A stretch of 64,000 bases of DNA from Psychrobacter sp. Pi2-52 (GTDB lineage Bacteria; Pseudomonadota; Gammaproteobacteria; Pseudomonadales; Moraxellaceae). The translations under genes and the position numbers were made by a program. A model generated the notes under the pieces. It searched no databases, was not told the DNA's origin, and worked only from the letters and a program-made list of their open reading frames with translations. The stretch is taken from the NCBI RefSeq assembly GCF_904846705.1, contig NZ_CAJHBS010000008.1:47174-111173 (forward strand), given 5' to 3'. This document shows positions 1 to 9,383 of this stretch, piece after piece (positions within the stretch are counted from its first letter, which is position 1; every line of letters starts with the position of its first letter).

Positions 1-382
1 AATTTGACGAGTGATATATCACCTTCTACTACAGCAAGTGATTGCTGACTCTATATATTATTGTAGGTACATCTATCTAGTTGCCTATTTTAAGCAATCT
101 TTTAAAAAATATTTTTAGGTAATTTACTGCCCTTATCATCGTATTGATTATTGATGAGCGTATTTTTGATACCAAAAAAATCAGTAGATACCTCGGTTAT
201 TAGTTAGATATCTTGGTTATTAGTTAGATATTTTGGTTATTAGTTTCTCACAATCCAACACAGCAACATGACCTAGTGCATGTTGAAGTAAAAGAAAAAT
301 GAATAGCTATTATTAGCGACGCGATCATTTTATAAATGAGTAATGATTACTTTTTTTGCCTCTAACCCTATGTAGTTTACTT
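1..382. other. Intergenic region upstream of the SulP gene
   Basis: No gene is supported here. The stretch is AT-rich. It holds a perfect 12-bp palindrome (GTGATATATCAC, 11-22) and three tandem 20-bp repeats at 187-246, listed separately. No convincing promoter could be fixed. Confidence 0.6.
187..246. repeat. Three tandem 20-bp direct repeats
   Basis: Three head-to-tail copies occur at 187-206, 207-226 and 227-246. The central copy reads gatatcttggttattagtta; the others differ by two or three bases. They lie about 140 bp upstream of the likely SulP start, so they could be binding sites for a regulator or simply a neutral tandem duplication. The 20-bp spacing is close to two helical turns, which would place the copies on the same DNA face. 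Confidence 0.85.
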
Positions 383-1882
383 ATGACATCTTTTATTGAT
401 AACTTGCGTGACGAGTGGTTTTCCAATGTTCGCGGTGACGTTTTATCGGGTTTGGTTGTAGCTCTAGCCCTTATTCCAGAAGCCATTGCCTTTTCTATTA
501 TCGCTGGTGTCGATCCAAAGGTTGGCTTATATGCCTCATTTTGTATCGCGGTAGTGATCAGTTTTGTCGGTGGTCGTCCGGGTATGATTTCGGCAGCGAC
601 TGGCGCTATGGCACTGGTTATGGTCGATTTGGTTGCTGACCATGGTCTGCAATATTTGCTTGCCGCAACTTTGCTTTGTGGTGCCATTCAGGTCGTGATG
701 GGCATTCTAAAGCTTGGTAACCTGATGCGCTTTGTTTCCCGCTCAGTGGTTATCGGTTTCGTCAATGCTTTAGCAATATTGATTTTTGCTGCGCAATTAC
801 CAGAACTGAACCCCATGACTGAGCGTGTTGGCACGACCGTTTATATCATGACGGCAGCTGGTTTGGCGATTATTTATCTGTTTCCCCTTATTCCTAAAAT
901 CGGTCGCATCGTTCCTTCACCGCTTATTTGTATTGTAGGTTTGACCGCTGTTGCAATGTATATGAATCTTGACATTCGCAACGTTGGCAGCATGGGTGAT
1001 TTGCCAGATTCATTGCCAGTATTCTTGTTGCCTGACATTCCATTAAACCTAAATACCTTGCTGATTATTGCACCCTACTCTATCGCGCTTGCCATCGTTG
1101 GTCTTTTAGAGTCTATGATGACAGCGACAATCGTCGATGAATTGACCGATACCCCAAGTGATAAAAACAAAGAGTGTCGTGGTCAAGGTATGGCTAATGT
1201 CGTGTCGGGTTTCTTTGGTGGTATGGCAGGCTGTGCGATGATTGGCCAGTCAATGATTAACGTCAAATCGGGTGGTCGTACGCGTCTGTCTACTTTGATG
1301 GCCGGGGTTGTCCTTCTGATTATGGTCGTGTTCTTAAGTGAGTGGGTCAGTCAAATCCCAATGGCAGCCCTAGTTGCAGTCATGATTATGGTATCGATTG
1401 GTACGTTTAACTGGCAATCTATTCGCGAGTTTAAGACGCATCCAATGTCGTTCAATATTGTCATGCTAGCGACTGTATTGACTACCGTCTTTACTCACAA
1501 CTTGGCTTACGGTGTCGGCGTAGGTGTTTTACTGTCTGCTTTAGCATTTGCTAATAAAATTGGTCAGTTCTTAACTATCTTTAGTGAATATGATGACAGC
1601 AGCAACACCCGTTATTATTATGTTCAAGGGCAGGTATTCTTTGCCTCTACCACCCAGTTCCTAAATAGTTTCGATACCAAAGAAGCTGTAGACAGTATTC
1701 AGATTGATGTAAGCCAAGCGCATTTTTGGGATGTTAGCGCTGTTGATACTTTAGACAAGCTAGTGATGCGCTTGCAACGTGAAGGTATTGATGTCAAAGT
1801 GGTAGGACTCAACAATGCGAGTCGAACACTGATTGATCGCTTCTCTATTCATGACCGCCGAGACATTGGCTTGTTAGACTAA
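383..1882 (+). CDS. SulP/SLC26 family anion transporter with STAS domain
   Basis: Inner-membrane anion transporter of about 499 residues; this family carries sulfate, bicarbonate or dicarboxylates. The N-terminal SulP signature is clear ([16 protein letters not shown], about residues 18-33, followed by GVDPKVGLY), then about ten or more hydrophobic segments and the conserved block around [12 protein letters not shown]. The last 90 residues look like a STAS domain ([19 protein letters not shown]). The frame also opens at a TTG at 356, but ATG 383 places the family N-terminus correctly; neither has a strong ribosome site. The substrate cannot be assigned from sequence. The next gene is a universal stress protein, a plausible functional neighbour. 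Confidence 0.9.
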   Translation: MTSFIDNLRDEWFSNVRGDVLSGLVVALALIPEAIAFSIIAGVDPKVGLYASFCIAVVISFVGGRPGMISAATGAMALVMVDLVADHGLQYLLAATLLCGAIQVVMGILKLGNLMRFVSRSVVIGFVNALAILIFAAQLPELNPMTERVGTTVYIMTAAGLAIIYLFPLIPKIGRIVPSPLICIVGLTAVAMYMNLDIRNVGSMGDLPDSLPVFLLPDIPLNLNTLLIIAPYSIALAIVGLLESMMTATIVDELTDTPSDKNKECRGQGMANVVSGFFGGMAGCAMIGQSMINVKSGGRTRLSTLMAGVVLLIMVVFLSEWVSQIPMAALVAVMIMVSIGTFNWQSIREFKTHPMSFNIVMLATVLTTVFTHNLAYGVGVGVLLSALAFANKIGQFLTIFSEYDDSSNTRYYYVQGQVFFASTTQFLNSFDTKEAVDSIQIDVSQAHFWDVSAVDTLDKLVMRLQREGIDVKVVGLNNASRTLIDRFSIHDRRDIGLLD

Positions 1883-1978
1883 GCGACACTGCTAAGTAAA
1901 TCTACGCGGTTGCCATGTGACTATATTATTAGTCTATGGATAATGTATCGGATATTAATAGACAGTTATATTGGTAAA

Positions 1979-2010
1979 AGGGTTGGATGTATTTTTTATA
2001 CGCCAACCCT
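1979..2010. other. Hairpin between SulP and universal stress protein genes
   Basis: AGGGTTGG at 1979-1986 pairs with CCAACCCT at 2003-2010, and GTAT/ATAC pair inside around a T-rich loop. No T-run follows on the plus strand, so a simple intrinsic terminator is unlikely. It could be an mRNA-processing, stability or attenuation element. Confidence 0.55.
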
Positions 2011-2056
2011 AAACTAAGATAGCAGATTTTTATTATTAAAATGATGTGGTCGTTTT

Positions 2057-2911
2057 ATGAGTAATTTAAAACCAGATAGTGTGATTGCTTGCTTGGACTG
2101 TCCTGATCATGTTCAAGCGGTACTAGAGGCCAGTATGTGGGCTTCTATTCGCCTGCGCGCGCCTGTTGGCTTATTGCACTCGATGCCAAGTTTGCAGCAA
2201 AAAGCCGCTATTAATTATTCTGGTTGTCTCAATATTGATGACGAAAACGCTTTGCTCGAACAGTTCACATCCAAAGAACATCTAAGCAACTGTGAACTAA
2301 AGGCACAAGGCCGATTGCTATTATCTCAAGCAACCTCGTATTGTGAGCAGCAACGCCATAAGCTAAAGACATACACACTGCATCGTCATGAGAACCTCAA
2401 CCAAAGCATTGATTACGTCGATGACAAAGCACAAATGATCGTTATAGGTCATCATGTCACCTGCAAATCAACACTAAGTCAACTCATTCGAGTCAGTCAC
2501 TGCCCCATTTTGGTGACACATGCACCATTTTTGCCCCCTACTACCGCTTTATTTGCGTTTGATAACAGTCCAACGTGCCATAAACTACTAAATTGGCTGT
2601 GTAAAACGCCACTGGTGCGTGCACTAACGGTTCATATTGTGATGGTTGGCAAGGAAACTTCTGATAACTGTGATGCGTTGCGTGAAGCCTACGCCAAACT
2701 CAAACAGGCGGGTATCAAATCCAAAAAGACATTGCTTGACTGCCGTGATGTAGCTGCGGCTTTGAACTACTATCAAAATCAGCATGATATCGGTTTACTT
2801 ATGACTGGGGCTTTTGGCCAATCTCGTCTACGCGAATTACTACAAGGTAGCGACACTAAAAAGCTATTGGTCAGTACAAAAACCCCTTATCTACTATTTC
2901 CTAAAGCCTAA
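2057..2911 (+). CDS. Universal stress protein (tandem UspA-like)
   Basis: A 284-residue cytoplasmic protein of the UspA type, about twice the single-domain length, so probably two tandem domains. The first half ends near QMIVIGHHVTCKSTLSQLIRVSHCPILVTHAP, the usual G-x-S...V..CP(V/I)L ending. The second half ends in IGLLMTGAFGQSRLRELLQGSDTKKLL. Nucleotide binding is likely from the family; the exact stress role is unknown. The gene follows the SulP gene by 174 bp on the same strand, and the pair may be co-transcribed. The start lacks a good Shine-Dalgarno sequence. Confidence 0.82.
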   Translation: MSNLKPDSVIACLDCPDHVQAVLEASMWASIRLRAPVGLLHSMPSLQQKAAINYSGCLNIDDENALLEQFTSKEHLSNCELKAQGRLLLSQATSYCEQQRHKLKTYTLHRHENLNQSIDYVDDKAQMIVIGHHVTCKSTLSQLIRVSHCPILVTHAPFLPPTTALFAFDNSPTCHKLLNWLCKTPLVRALTVHIVMVGKETSDNCDALREAYAKLKQAGIKSKKTLLDCRDVAAALNYYQNQHDIGLLMTGAFGQSRLRELLQGSDTKKLLVSTKTPYLLFPKA

Positions 2912-3729
<818 letters not shown>

Positions 3730-3836
3730 ATTTGAAGACCTACCTACGGGCATAAACTTATAGGTACAGACTCTTACAGCATTTTTATCTATCGGTAATG
3801 CCGATATCTATATTATAAATTCAAGGGGGAATTTAA

Positions 3837-5099
3837 ATGGAAAGTCAAATCTTTGAGCTCCAATATGCGCTCGATACGTTTTACTTTTTGATATGTGGTG
3901 CGTTGGTCATGTGGATGGCAGCAGGCTTCACTATGTTAGAGGCCGGACTCGTCCGATCAAAAAATACAGTCGAAATCTTAACCAAAAACGTCGCACTATT
4001 TGCAACGGCTAGTATCATGTATATGGTATGCGGCTATGCGATTATGTATGGTGGCGATCTATTCTTAAGCGGAATTGCAGGCGGTGATACATTAGTAGAA
4101 GACGCCCTAGCAGCCTCTGCTGAAAATGGCTTCGGTGGCGACTCTGTCTACTCTGCCGCATCAGACTTTTTCTTCCAAGTGGTCTTTGTAGCGACCTGTA
4201 TGTCAATCGTATCAGGTGCTGTTGCTGAGCGTATGAAACTGTGGTCATTCTTGTTGTTTGCTGTGGTCATGACTGGTGTTATCTACCCACTAGAAGGTAG
4301 CTGGACATGGGGCGGCAACGATGTCTTTGGCCTATTCAACCTAGGCGACATGGGCTTCTCTGACTTTGCAGGCTCTGGTATCGTACATATGGCAGGTGCA
4401 GCAGCAGCTCTAGCAGGTGTACTACTATTAGGCTCACGTAAAGGTAAATATGGCCCTAATGGCGAGATACGCGCTATTCCTGGTGCCAACCTACCATTGG
4501 CGGCACTCGGTACACTAATCTTATGGATGGGTTGGTTCGGTTTCAACGGTGGTTCAGTGCTCAAATTAGGCGACATCGCTAGTGCAAATGCTGTTGCAAT
4601 GGTATTCTTGAACACTAATGCTGCTGCTGCTGGCGGTGCTGTCGGTGCCTTAATCTTAGCCCGCATCATCTTTGGTAAAGCGGATCTAACCATGCTTCTA
4701 AACGGTGTACTAGCAGGTCTAGTTGCCATTACTGCTGAGCCTTCAACCCCTTCTGCACTACAAGCCACTATCTTTGGTGTTATCGCCGGTATCATTGTAG
4801 TGTTATCAATCTTAGCCTTAGACAAAATCAAGATTGATGATCCAGTTGGTGCAATCTCAGTTCACGGTGTGGTCGGTCTATTCGGTTTACTAATTGTACC
4901 TATCACTAACCCAGCATCTACCTTTATCGGTCAGATTGTGGGTGCTGCAACCATCTTTGCTTGGGTATTCATTGCCAGCCTAGTGGTTTGGTCTATCATC
5001 AAGCTAGTTATCGGTCTACGTATCTCTGAAGAAGACGAATACGAAGGTGCTGATATTGCAGAATGTGGTATGGAAGCTTACCCAGAATTTATAAGATAA
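3837..5099 (+). CDS. amtB: Ammonium transporter AmtB
   Basis: Inner-membrane Amt/Rh channel of 420 residues with about eleven membrane segments. The ammonium-transporter signature runs DFAGSGIVHMAGAAAALAG near residues 176-195. The twin pore histidines are visible as His184 (GIVHMAG) and His343 (ISVHGVVG). It lacks the long signal peptide of E. coli AmtB, but the N-terminal residues before the first helix are typical of a P-loop-free start. A strong ribosome site (AAGGGGG) precedes ATG 3837. It follows glnK and its trimer is the expected binding partner of GlnK under nitrogen sufficiency. Confidence 0.95.
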   Translation: MESQIFELQYALDTFYFLICGALVMWMAAGFTMLEAGLVRSKNTVEILTKNVALFATASIMYMVCGYAIMYGGDLFLSGIAGGDTLVEDALAASAENGFGGDSVYSAASDFFFQVVFVATCMSIVSGAVAERMKLWSFLLFAVVMTGVIYPLEGSWTWGGNDVFGLFNLGDMGFSDFAGSGIVHMAGAAAALAGVLLLGSRKGKYGPNGEIRAIPGANLPLAALGTLILWMGWFGFNGGSVLKLGDIASANAVAMVFLNTNAAAAGGAVGALILARIIFGKADLTMLLNGVLAGLVAITAEPSTPSALQATIFGVIAGIIVVLSILALDKIKIDDPVGAISVHGVVGLFGLLIVPITNPASTFIGQIVGAATIFAWVFIASLVVWSIIKLVIGLRISEEDEYEGADIAECGMEAYPEFIR

Positions 5100-5135
5100 G
5101 CTCCTTTCAAGTAAGCTAAAGATTGATGTTAAATG

Positions 5136-5171
5136 CGCTGATACTACCCACTGTAGTATCGGCGTTTATAA
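5136..5171 (+). terminator. Intrinsic terminator after amtB
   Basis: CGCTGATACTAC (5136-5147) pairs with GTAGTATCGGCG (5153-5164) around a 5-nt loop, followed by TTTATAATTTT. Confidence 0.65.
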
Positions 5172-5225
5172 TTTTAGTGTTTAAAGTTCTCCCCTGTTGA
5201 AGCCATAAGCTTAAATCTAAAACGT

Positions 5226-5264
5226 AAAAAATCCCGCGAGACCTTTCGGTAACGCGGGATTTTT
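5226..5264. terminator. Bidirectional terminator between amtB and DUF2147 gene
   Basis: AAAAAATCCCGCG pairs with CGCGGGATTTTT around a 14-nt loop. The A-run and T-run allow termination from both sides, in keeping with the convergent genes. Confidence 0.85.
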
Positions 5265-5293
5265 ATGTATTAAGCTGAAACTAATTTTTTAGT

Positions 5294-5677
5294 TTATTTC
5301 TTTTTCCACTCTTGGCTACGAGAGAATGGTCCGATATAGCCTTTTAGCTTCAATGTGTTGCCGCTTAAGCTTGCAGTCATACGATAGTCTTTGCCTTTTT
5401 CAGGGTCAGTAATCGTACCACCACTATATTTACCACCACCGTCAGCTTTTAGACCTTTAATAATGGTCGTACCAACGTGCTTTTTGCCTTTAGCTGAGTT
5501 AGTAGCAATAAGAGTACCGGTCAACACACCATTTGACTCAGTGATCTTTACCGTACCTTTTGGCTTGCCTTCATCATATGTCTGCCAAGTAGTGTTGGCT
5601 AATGGGTCAGCGGCGAATGCCATGCTAGCAATACCAATACCAGCAACTGCTAAAGTGGTCTTTGTAAATAATTTCAT
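5294..5677 (-). CDS. Exported DUF2147-like protein
   Basis: A 127-residue protein with a clear signal peptide (MKLFTKTTLAVAGIGIASMAFA, cleavage near AFA-AD). The mature part begins DPLANTTWQTYDEGKPKG and continues with a beta-rich pattern (VKITESNGVLTGTLI, MTASLSGNTLKLKGYIG) that matches the DUF2147 family of small periplasmic proteins of unknown function. ATG 5677 was chosen because GGGAG lies just upstream; an ORF start 7 codons earlier is less likely. Single gene, convergent with amtB. Confidence 0.8.
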   Translation of the reverse strand: MKLFTKTTLAVAGIGIASMAFAADPLANTTWQTYDEGKPKGTVKITESNGVLTGTLIATNSAKGKKHVGTTIIKGLKADGGGKYSGGTITDPEKGKDYRMTASLSGNTLKLKGYIGPFSRSQEWKKK

Positions 5678-5938
5678 AGATTGACTCCCTTCATACAATG
5701 ATTACTCGAAACGTTATGTTTCTGTTGTCCTATGCTTATCCTTTGCTAGAATCTTTCATTACGAGCTTTATGATTTCGACCTTTTTAAATGATAGTTACC
5801 ATTACAACTTATAAGCTTTTGGTTAAAGATTCAAGCGACACAAGCGATGTCTTAACTCATTATAAGCAATTTTTAGGTTTTGCCTAGTAATTTTTTTACA
5901 GTTTCTTATTTCTATAAAAATAAAACCATATCAAAGAC

Positions 5939-6202
5939 TTATAGGAAAGGATTGTCGATATCTTTATCTAATTGGTCATCATTTTCCTTTGACTTAGCAT
6001 CATTCTTGCTATATAGATTTTTGTCTGCAAATGCTTGTACAATTTTCCCCGACAGCTCATGTAGCTGTTGGGCTTGGTCGTATCCTAATTCGTCAAAAGT
6101 GAGATCAATATCACCATATATAATAATCTTGTCTTTTTGATTTTCAATGACAAGATCACCAATCTGCATGCTTTGATGGTCGTTGGCGAATGGCTCAATC
6201 AT
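5939..6202 (-). CDS. Small hypothetical protein
   Basis: 87 residues, acidic and cytoplasmic in character, with a compact core (MQIGDLVIENQKDKIIIYGD, then DLTFDELGYDQAQQLHELSG) and a charged C-terminal tail rich in Asp, Asn and Lys. AAGGAT lies about 8 bases upstream of ATG 6202, supporting real translation. It lies 72 bp downstream of the nuclease gene's stop and on the same strand, so co-transcription is possible. I do not recognise the family. Confidence 0.65.
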   Translation of the reverse strand: MIEPFANDHQSMQIGDLVIENQKDKIIIYGDIDLTFDELGYDQAQQLHELSGKIVQAFADKNLYSKNDAKSKENDDQLDKDIDNPFL

Positions 6203-6273
6203 TTGATTATCCTTATTATTAGTAACATTTTATATTTTTCGAAATGTGGATATTTTAGGGGCTTACTTTCAGC

Positions 6274-7167
6274 TTAAGCCTGCAATTGTGCAATTAACCA
6301 CTCTAAAATAGCCCAGACAAACAGCATCCACTCAGGCTCCTCCACAGGCGCCTCAGGGGTATCTGAGCTCTCACCCGCCTTCAATGGTAAATCAAACGCT
6401 TGAGATTTGGACTGACTATCTAGCATAGGTAATACATCGATGCCAATCTCAGTAGTCAGCTCGTCGATACTAATTACGTCGATGCGTTCTGACTCATCAT
6501 TTGGGGCGTAATACACGCCTGCTTGATTGGTTGCTGGGATATATACCGCTTTAAAGAAGTGACTGGGCACAAGGACACGGTTAGCGAGCTGCTTGGTTTT
6601 TTTATTAGTAAATGCCACACCTGTGATGGTATACACCTCACCGTATTGCTGCGTTAAATACCGAGTGGCAGATTCAATATTACGCCAAATGTAGCGATTG
6701 TTACGTGGTGACTGCGGGGCAATATTGGCTAAACTAAAACTATCATACTGCTGGCTGCGATTGGCCATATTGGCATTGGGTGCCAAATGACCTCGATCAT
6801 AGCCAGAACCTGAATAATCAGACAATGAGGCTCGTGCTGACTTTGGTAGTTTACTCTCTTCGTGGAAGCTATCTTCACGATCGATCTGCTTAGCTTGTTG
6901 CAGACGTGTGCGATCGAGATGCTCTGCTGACCAAAGCGGTGTACGCGATACTCCTGAATACATAACCGCAAAGCCATCCATGCATAGCGCTTGTGTGTCT
7001 TTTTTTAGCTTGGTATTGGTAAATTCAGGATAAACACCCCCATAAAAAGACTGGCTACACTGGGTTAGATCATCAGCGTGCGCTTGGGTAATACCCGTCG
7101 CGACAAGCAATACTGCCATCAGCGCACTATTCTTACATCCGTACTTAAGCCTACTAAAACTTATCAT
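6274..7167 (-). CDS. Secreted DNA/RNA non-specific endonuclease (NUC1 family)
   Basis: A 297-residue beta-beta-alpha-metal nuclease expected to cut DNA and RNA outside the cytoplasm. A signal peptide is visible (hydrophobic SALMAVLLVATGITQAHA, cleavage near AHA-DD). The catalytic motif YDRGHLAPNANM carries the DRGH histidine base at about residue 125, and the downstream metal-binding Asn lies in LANIAPQSPRNNRYIWRNIE. The C-terminal tail of about 50 residues (Pro/Glu-rich, ending in a hydrophobic MLFVWAILEWLIAQL) is not part of the fold and could anchor the protein in a membrane. Confidence 0.9.
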   Translation of the reverse strand: MISFSRLKYGCKNSALMAVLLVATGITQAHADDLTQCSQSFYGGVYPEFTNTKLKKDTQALCMDGFAVMYSGVSRTPLWSAEHLDRTRLQQAKQIDREDSFHEESKLPKSARASLSDYSGSGYDRGHLAPNANMANRSQQYDSFSLANIAPQSPRNNRYIWRNIESATRYLTQQYGEVYTITGVAFTNKKTKQLANRVLVPSHFFKAVYIPATNQAGVYYAPNDESERIDVISIDELTTEIGIDVLPMLDSQSKSQAFDLPLKAGESSDTPEAPVEEPEWMLFVWAILEWLIAQLQA

Positions 7168-7251
7168 TCAACTTTCAACCATTTATACTTGCCGTTACAT
7201 ACTTGCTATCCTAGCAGGCGCTTGCCAATAAAGAAAGATAGCGCGCAAGTC

Positions 7252-7280
7252 GTGACATTTTAAATGGTATCCGCTATACT
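7252..7280 (+). promoter_or_regulatory. Sigma-70 promoter of tRNA-Ser
   Basis: GTGACA (7252-7257) and TATACT (7275-7280) each match the consensus at 5 of 6 positions, with the ideal 17-bp spacer. They lie 16 bp before the mature tRNA 5' end. Confidence 0.8.
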
Positions 7281-7296
7281 TAGGCGTTCAAAAAAC

Positions 7297-7387
7297 GGTG
7301 AAGTGGGTGAGTGGCTGAAACCGCACGCCTGGAAAGTGTGTATACGTTCATAGCGTATCGAGGGTTCGAATCCCTCCTTCACCGCCA
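7297..7387 (+). tRNA. tRNA-Ser (anticodon GGA)
   Basis: A 91-nt type II tRNA. The acceptor stem GGTGAAG pairs with CTTCACC, discriminator G, encoded CCA. The anticodon stem CACGC/GTGTG holds loop CTGGAAA with anticodon GGA (codons UCC/UCU). A long variable arm (about TATACGTTCATAGCGTAT) and the T-loop GGTTCGAATCC are present. Confidence 0.97.
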
Positions 7388-7880
7388 ATCTTATTCTGCT
7401 TAAGCAAAACCTCAGTTTTCCTGTCTTGTTCTACCTTTCTCTAAATATTCTTTATACTTTTTAACAGTAAGACTTTCAGTCTATACTCATCCTCTACTGC
7501 TGTCTGAAATATTTCTGTTTAGCCTTAATTTCATATGTCGTATAAGATTTAATAACTATATATCTAATTGAATAACACATTGATTGACCAAACTAAAAAA
7601 TTCGTACCATGGGCTGAGAGTGACTCATAAAATGAGTAGATACTCTATTACGATTCGTTTTATTAATAGCTTAATTTTATTCCTAGACCCTTATACGAAA
7701 AGGCTTTGAGTTTTTCTGTAGCGCTTAATCTAGCTTTGTATCTATATTTACTATCATTGCTATTCCGTACAAAAATGTAATAACAGTAGAGTCACTGATA
7801 CTTGGCAGATGCCATTGTCAAAAAATTGGATTATAGTAGATATTGGTAGTATTTATTTAAATAAACTAAAGGATACAATA
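7388..7880. other. Intergenic region after tRNA-Ser
   Basis: 493 bp with no supported gene. It is AT-rich. A nested inverted repeat lies at 7617-7646 (AGAGT...ACTCT enclosing ACTCAT-aaa-ATGAGT). No terminator for the tRNA was recognised with confidence and no integrase or attachment duplicate was seen. Confidence 0.5.
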
Positions 7881-8597
7881 ATGAAAACACTAGGAATGTG
7901 TATCGTAGCAGGACTCGGATTGAGTGCTTGCGCTACTGGCATGGGCGGCATGGCAACAGGCACCAATCAAAATAACAACTCTGCTAACGTAGTCACTCAA
8001 TACCCAGTTGAGACTGCCTTACTCAATATCTATACCAAACAACGTAGTGAAAAATTGGTCGCTACTGTCGGCGGACAAAGCGTAGCCGCAGATATTCAAA
8101 TCACTCCTAAAGGCAGCATGCGTTTTAATAATAAAATGGTACAAGGCGCAGAAGTCAGCACAATCAACACAGTGAATCAGCAGATCACGGATCAGTCAGT
8201 CGCTATCAATTATTTTACGCTAGACCCATTGGTGTTCCATGGTTTTACGGATAGTACGGGTGAGTATTCAATCGCTAAACAAACGACAAGTATCCCTAAG
8301 ATAGCTACGGTGGGCGACTCAAATCAGCTCATCACTGAAAACGTATATGCTGACAGCAGTATGCGTCAGAAAACCGCCACTTATAAGCAGGACTGGTCGC
8401 TCACACAAGATACAAATAACACGGCGTGGCTCTGTATAGAAACCTCAGGCAATCTACTTTTGACTTCTGATGCTGCAGGTACGTCGTCAGAATGCTATAA
8501 AATCAATGCCAAAGGCGATGTTTTGAGTAGTAAAGTAACACTCACTCAGCCTAATAAAAGCGGTACATCCACATCAATGACGTTTATCAGTCAGTAG
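7881..8597 (+). CDS. Putative lipoprotein of unknown function
   Basis: 238 residues with a lipoprotein signal peptide: MKTLGMCIVAGLGLSAC, lipobox LSAC with Cys17. The residue after the cysteine is Ala, not Asp, so outer-membrane sorting is expected. The mature part starts with a Gly/Met/Asn-rich linker (ATGMGGMATGTNQNNN) and continues in a polar domain with two further cysteines (WLCIETSG and SSECYKI) that could form a disulfide. ATG 7881 has AAGGA 8 bases upstream; the frame opens 24 codons earlier but without a signal peptide. Family not recognised. Confidence 0.75.
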   Translation: MKTLGMCIVAGLGLSACATGMGGMATGTNQNNNSANVVTQYPVETALLNIYTKQRSEKLVATVGGQSVAADIQITPKGSMRFNNKMVQGAEVSTINTVNQQITDQSVAINYFTLDPLVFHGFTDSTGEYSIAKQTTSIPKIATVGDSNQLITENVYADSSMRQKTATYKQDWSLTQDTNNTAWLCIETSGNLLLTSDAAGTSSECYKINAKGDVLSSKVTLTQPNKSGTSTSMTFISQ

Positions 8598-8642
8598 CAC
8601 TTGCTCAACGAGTAACGATCAATAGTGTCATATAAGAACAAA

Positions 8643-8673
8643 AAAAATAGCGCCTAATTAAGGCGCTATTTTT
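8643..8673. terminator. Bidirectional terminator
   Basis: AAATAGCGCCT pairs with AAGGCGCTATTT around AATT, with A- and T-runs on both sides. It separates the convergent lipoprotein gene and the small His/Lys-rich gene. Confidence 0.85.
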
Positions 8674-8692
8674 GGATAGTAAAATTGTGTTT

Positions 8693-9004
8693 TTACGAGC
8701 GACGATCATGGTTATTTTTATCATGACTGTTTTTGTCGTGGCTGTTTTTAGCATTGCTGTTTTTAGCATGGACATTTTTGGCTGTTGCTTTGTGTTTAGC
8801 AGCCACTACGTTCGCTTTGTGATGTGACTTTGCTGCCTTAGCTTTGGCATGCTTATAGTTATTACTCTCTTTATTGCTGCTGTGTTTTTGATGCTGTACC
8901 TGAGCTGTATGATGCTTATCAAAATTAGGCGCGGCATTGGCCTGACCAACCATCGACAAACAAGCAGTAACGGCTAGAATCGAGCTAACTAGTATCTTTT
9001 TCAT
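8693..9004 (-). CDS. Small exported His/Lys/Asn-rich protein
   Basis: 103 residues. Residues 1-24 form a signal peptide (MKKILVSSILAVTACLSMVGQANA, cleavage at ANA-AP). The mature 79 residues are low complexity, strongly basic, without cysteine, and dominated by Lys, His, Ala, Asn and Ser. The C-terminus carries short repeats (AKNSNAKNSHDKNSHDKN). A clean ATG, signal peptide and flanking terminator argue that it is expressed. Histidine content suggests metal or surface binding, but that is inference; no family is recognised. Confidence 0.65.
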   Translation of the reverse strand: MKKILVSSILAVTACLSMVGQANAAPNFDKHHTAQVQHQKHSSNKESNNYKHAKAKAAKSHHKANVVAAKHKATAKNVHAKNSNAKNSHDKNSHDKNNHDRRS

Positions 9005-9344
9005 AATTTTATTCCTTTGAATTCATATTTAGAGTAGTTATAGATAATTCACTTAGTGTTAAATGAACTATCGTGATAAAGCTTTACTCTATCGACAAAG
9101 AGAATGATAAATGATTCTAGTATTAAGTAGATTTATGAAACTTGAAGAAAGGTTGCGATTGTTACGAAGGCATGCGCGATTAAAGGCATGTTAGGTGTTG
9201 GCGTAATGTTTGGTTAAATGACAGTCTATTTACGATTCATCGGTAAGCATCGTAAACAGAATATTTATAAAAACGCGAATGACTAGCTGATTGTTGAAGA
9301 ATGCAAATACGGAAACGGTGAAGTTGCTGGCTAATGTCTAAAAC

Positions 9345-9375
9345 GAGCATAGCAATACCCCATCCTGCTATGCTC
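9345..9375 (-). terminator. Probable terminator of rlmA
   Basis: GAGCATAGCA (9345-9354) and TGCTATGCTC (9366-9375) form a perfect 10-bp stem. On the minus strand it is followed by GTTTTAG, a weak T-run. It lies just beyond the rlmA stop. The rest of 9005-9344 holds no feature I can support. Confidence 0.6.
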
Positions 9376-9383
9376 TAAATGTG

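Noticed and set aside
4283..4831. 182-codon ORF antisense to amtB
   Set aside because: It is the shadow of a strongly conserved membrane protein gene; no ribosome site.
7297..7387. tRNA-Ser as an integration site of a genomic island
   Set aside because: No integrase gene and no duplicated tRNA 3' end were found on either side.
7617..7646. Nested inverted repeat after tRNA-Ser as a terminator
   Set aside because: No T-run follows and it is about 230 bp from the tRNA; left as an unexplained dyad only.
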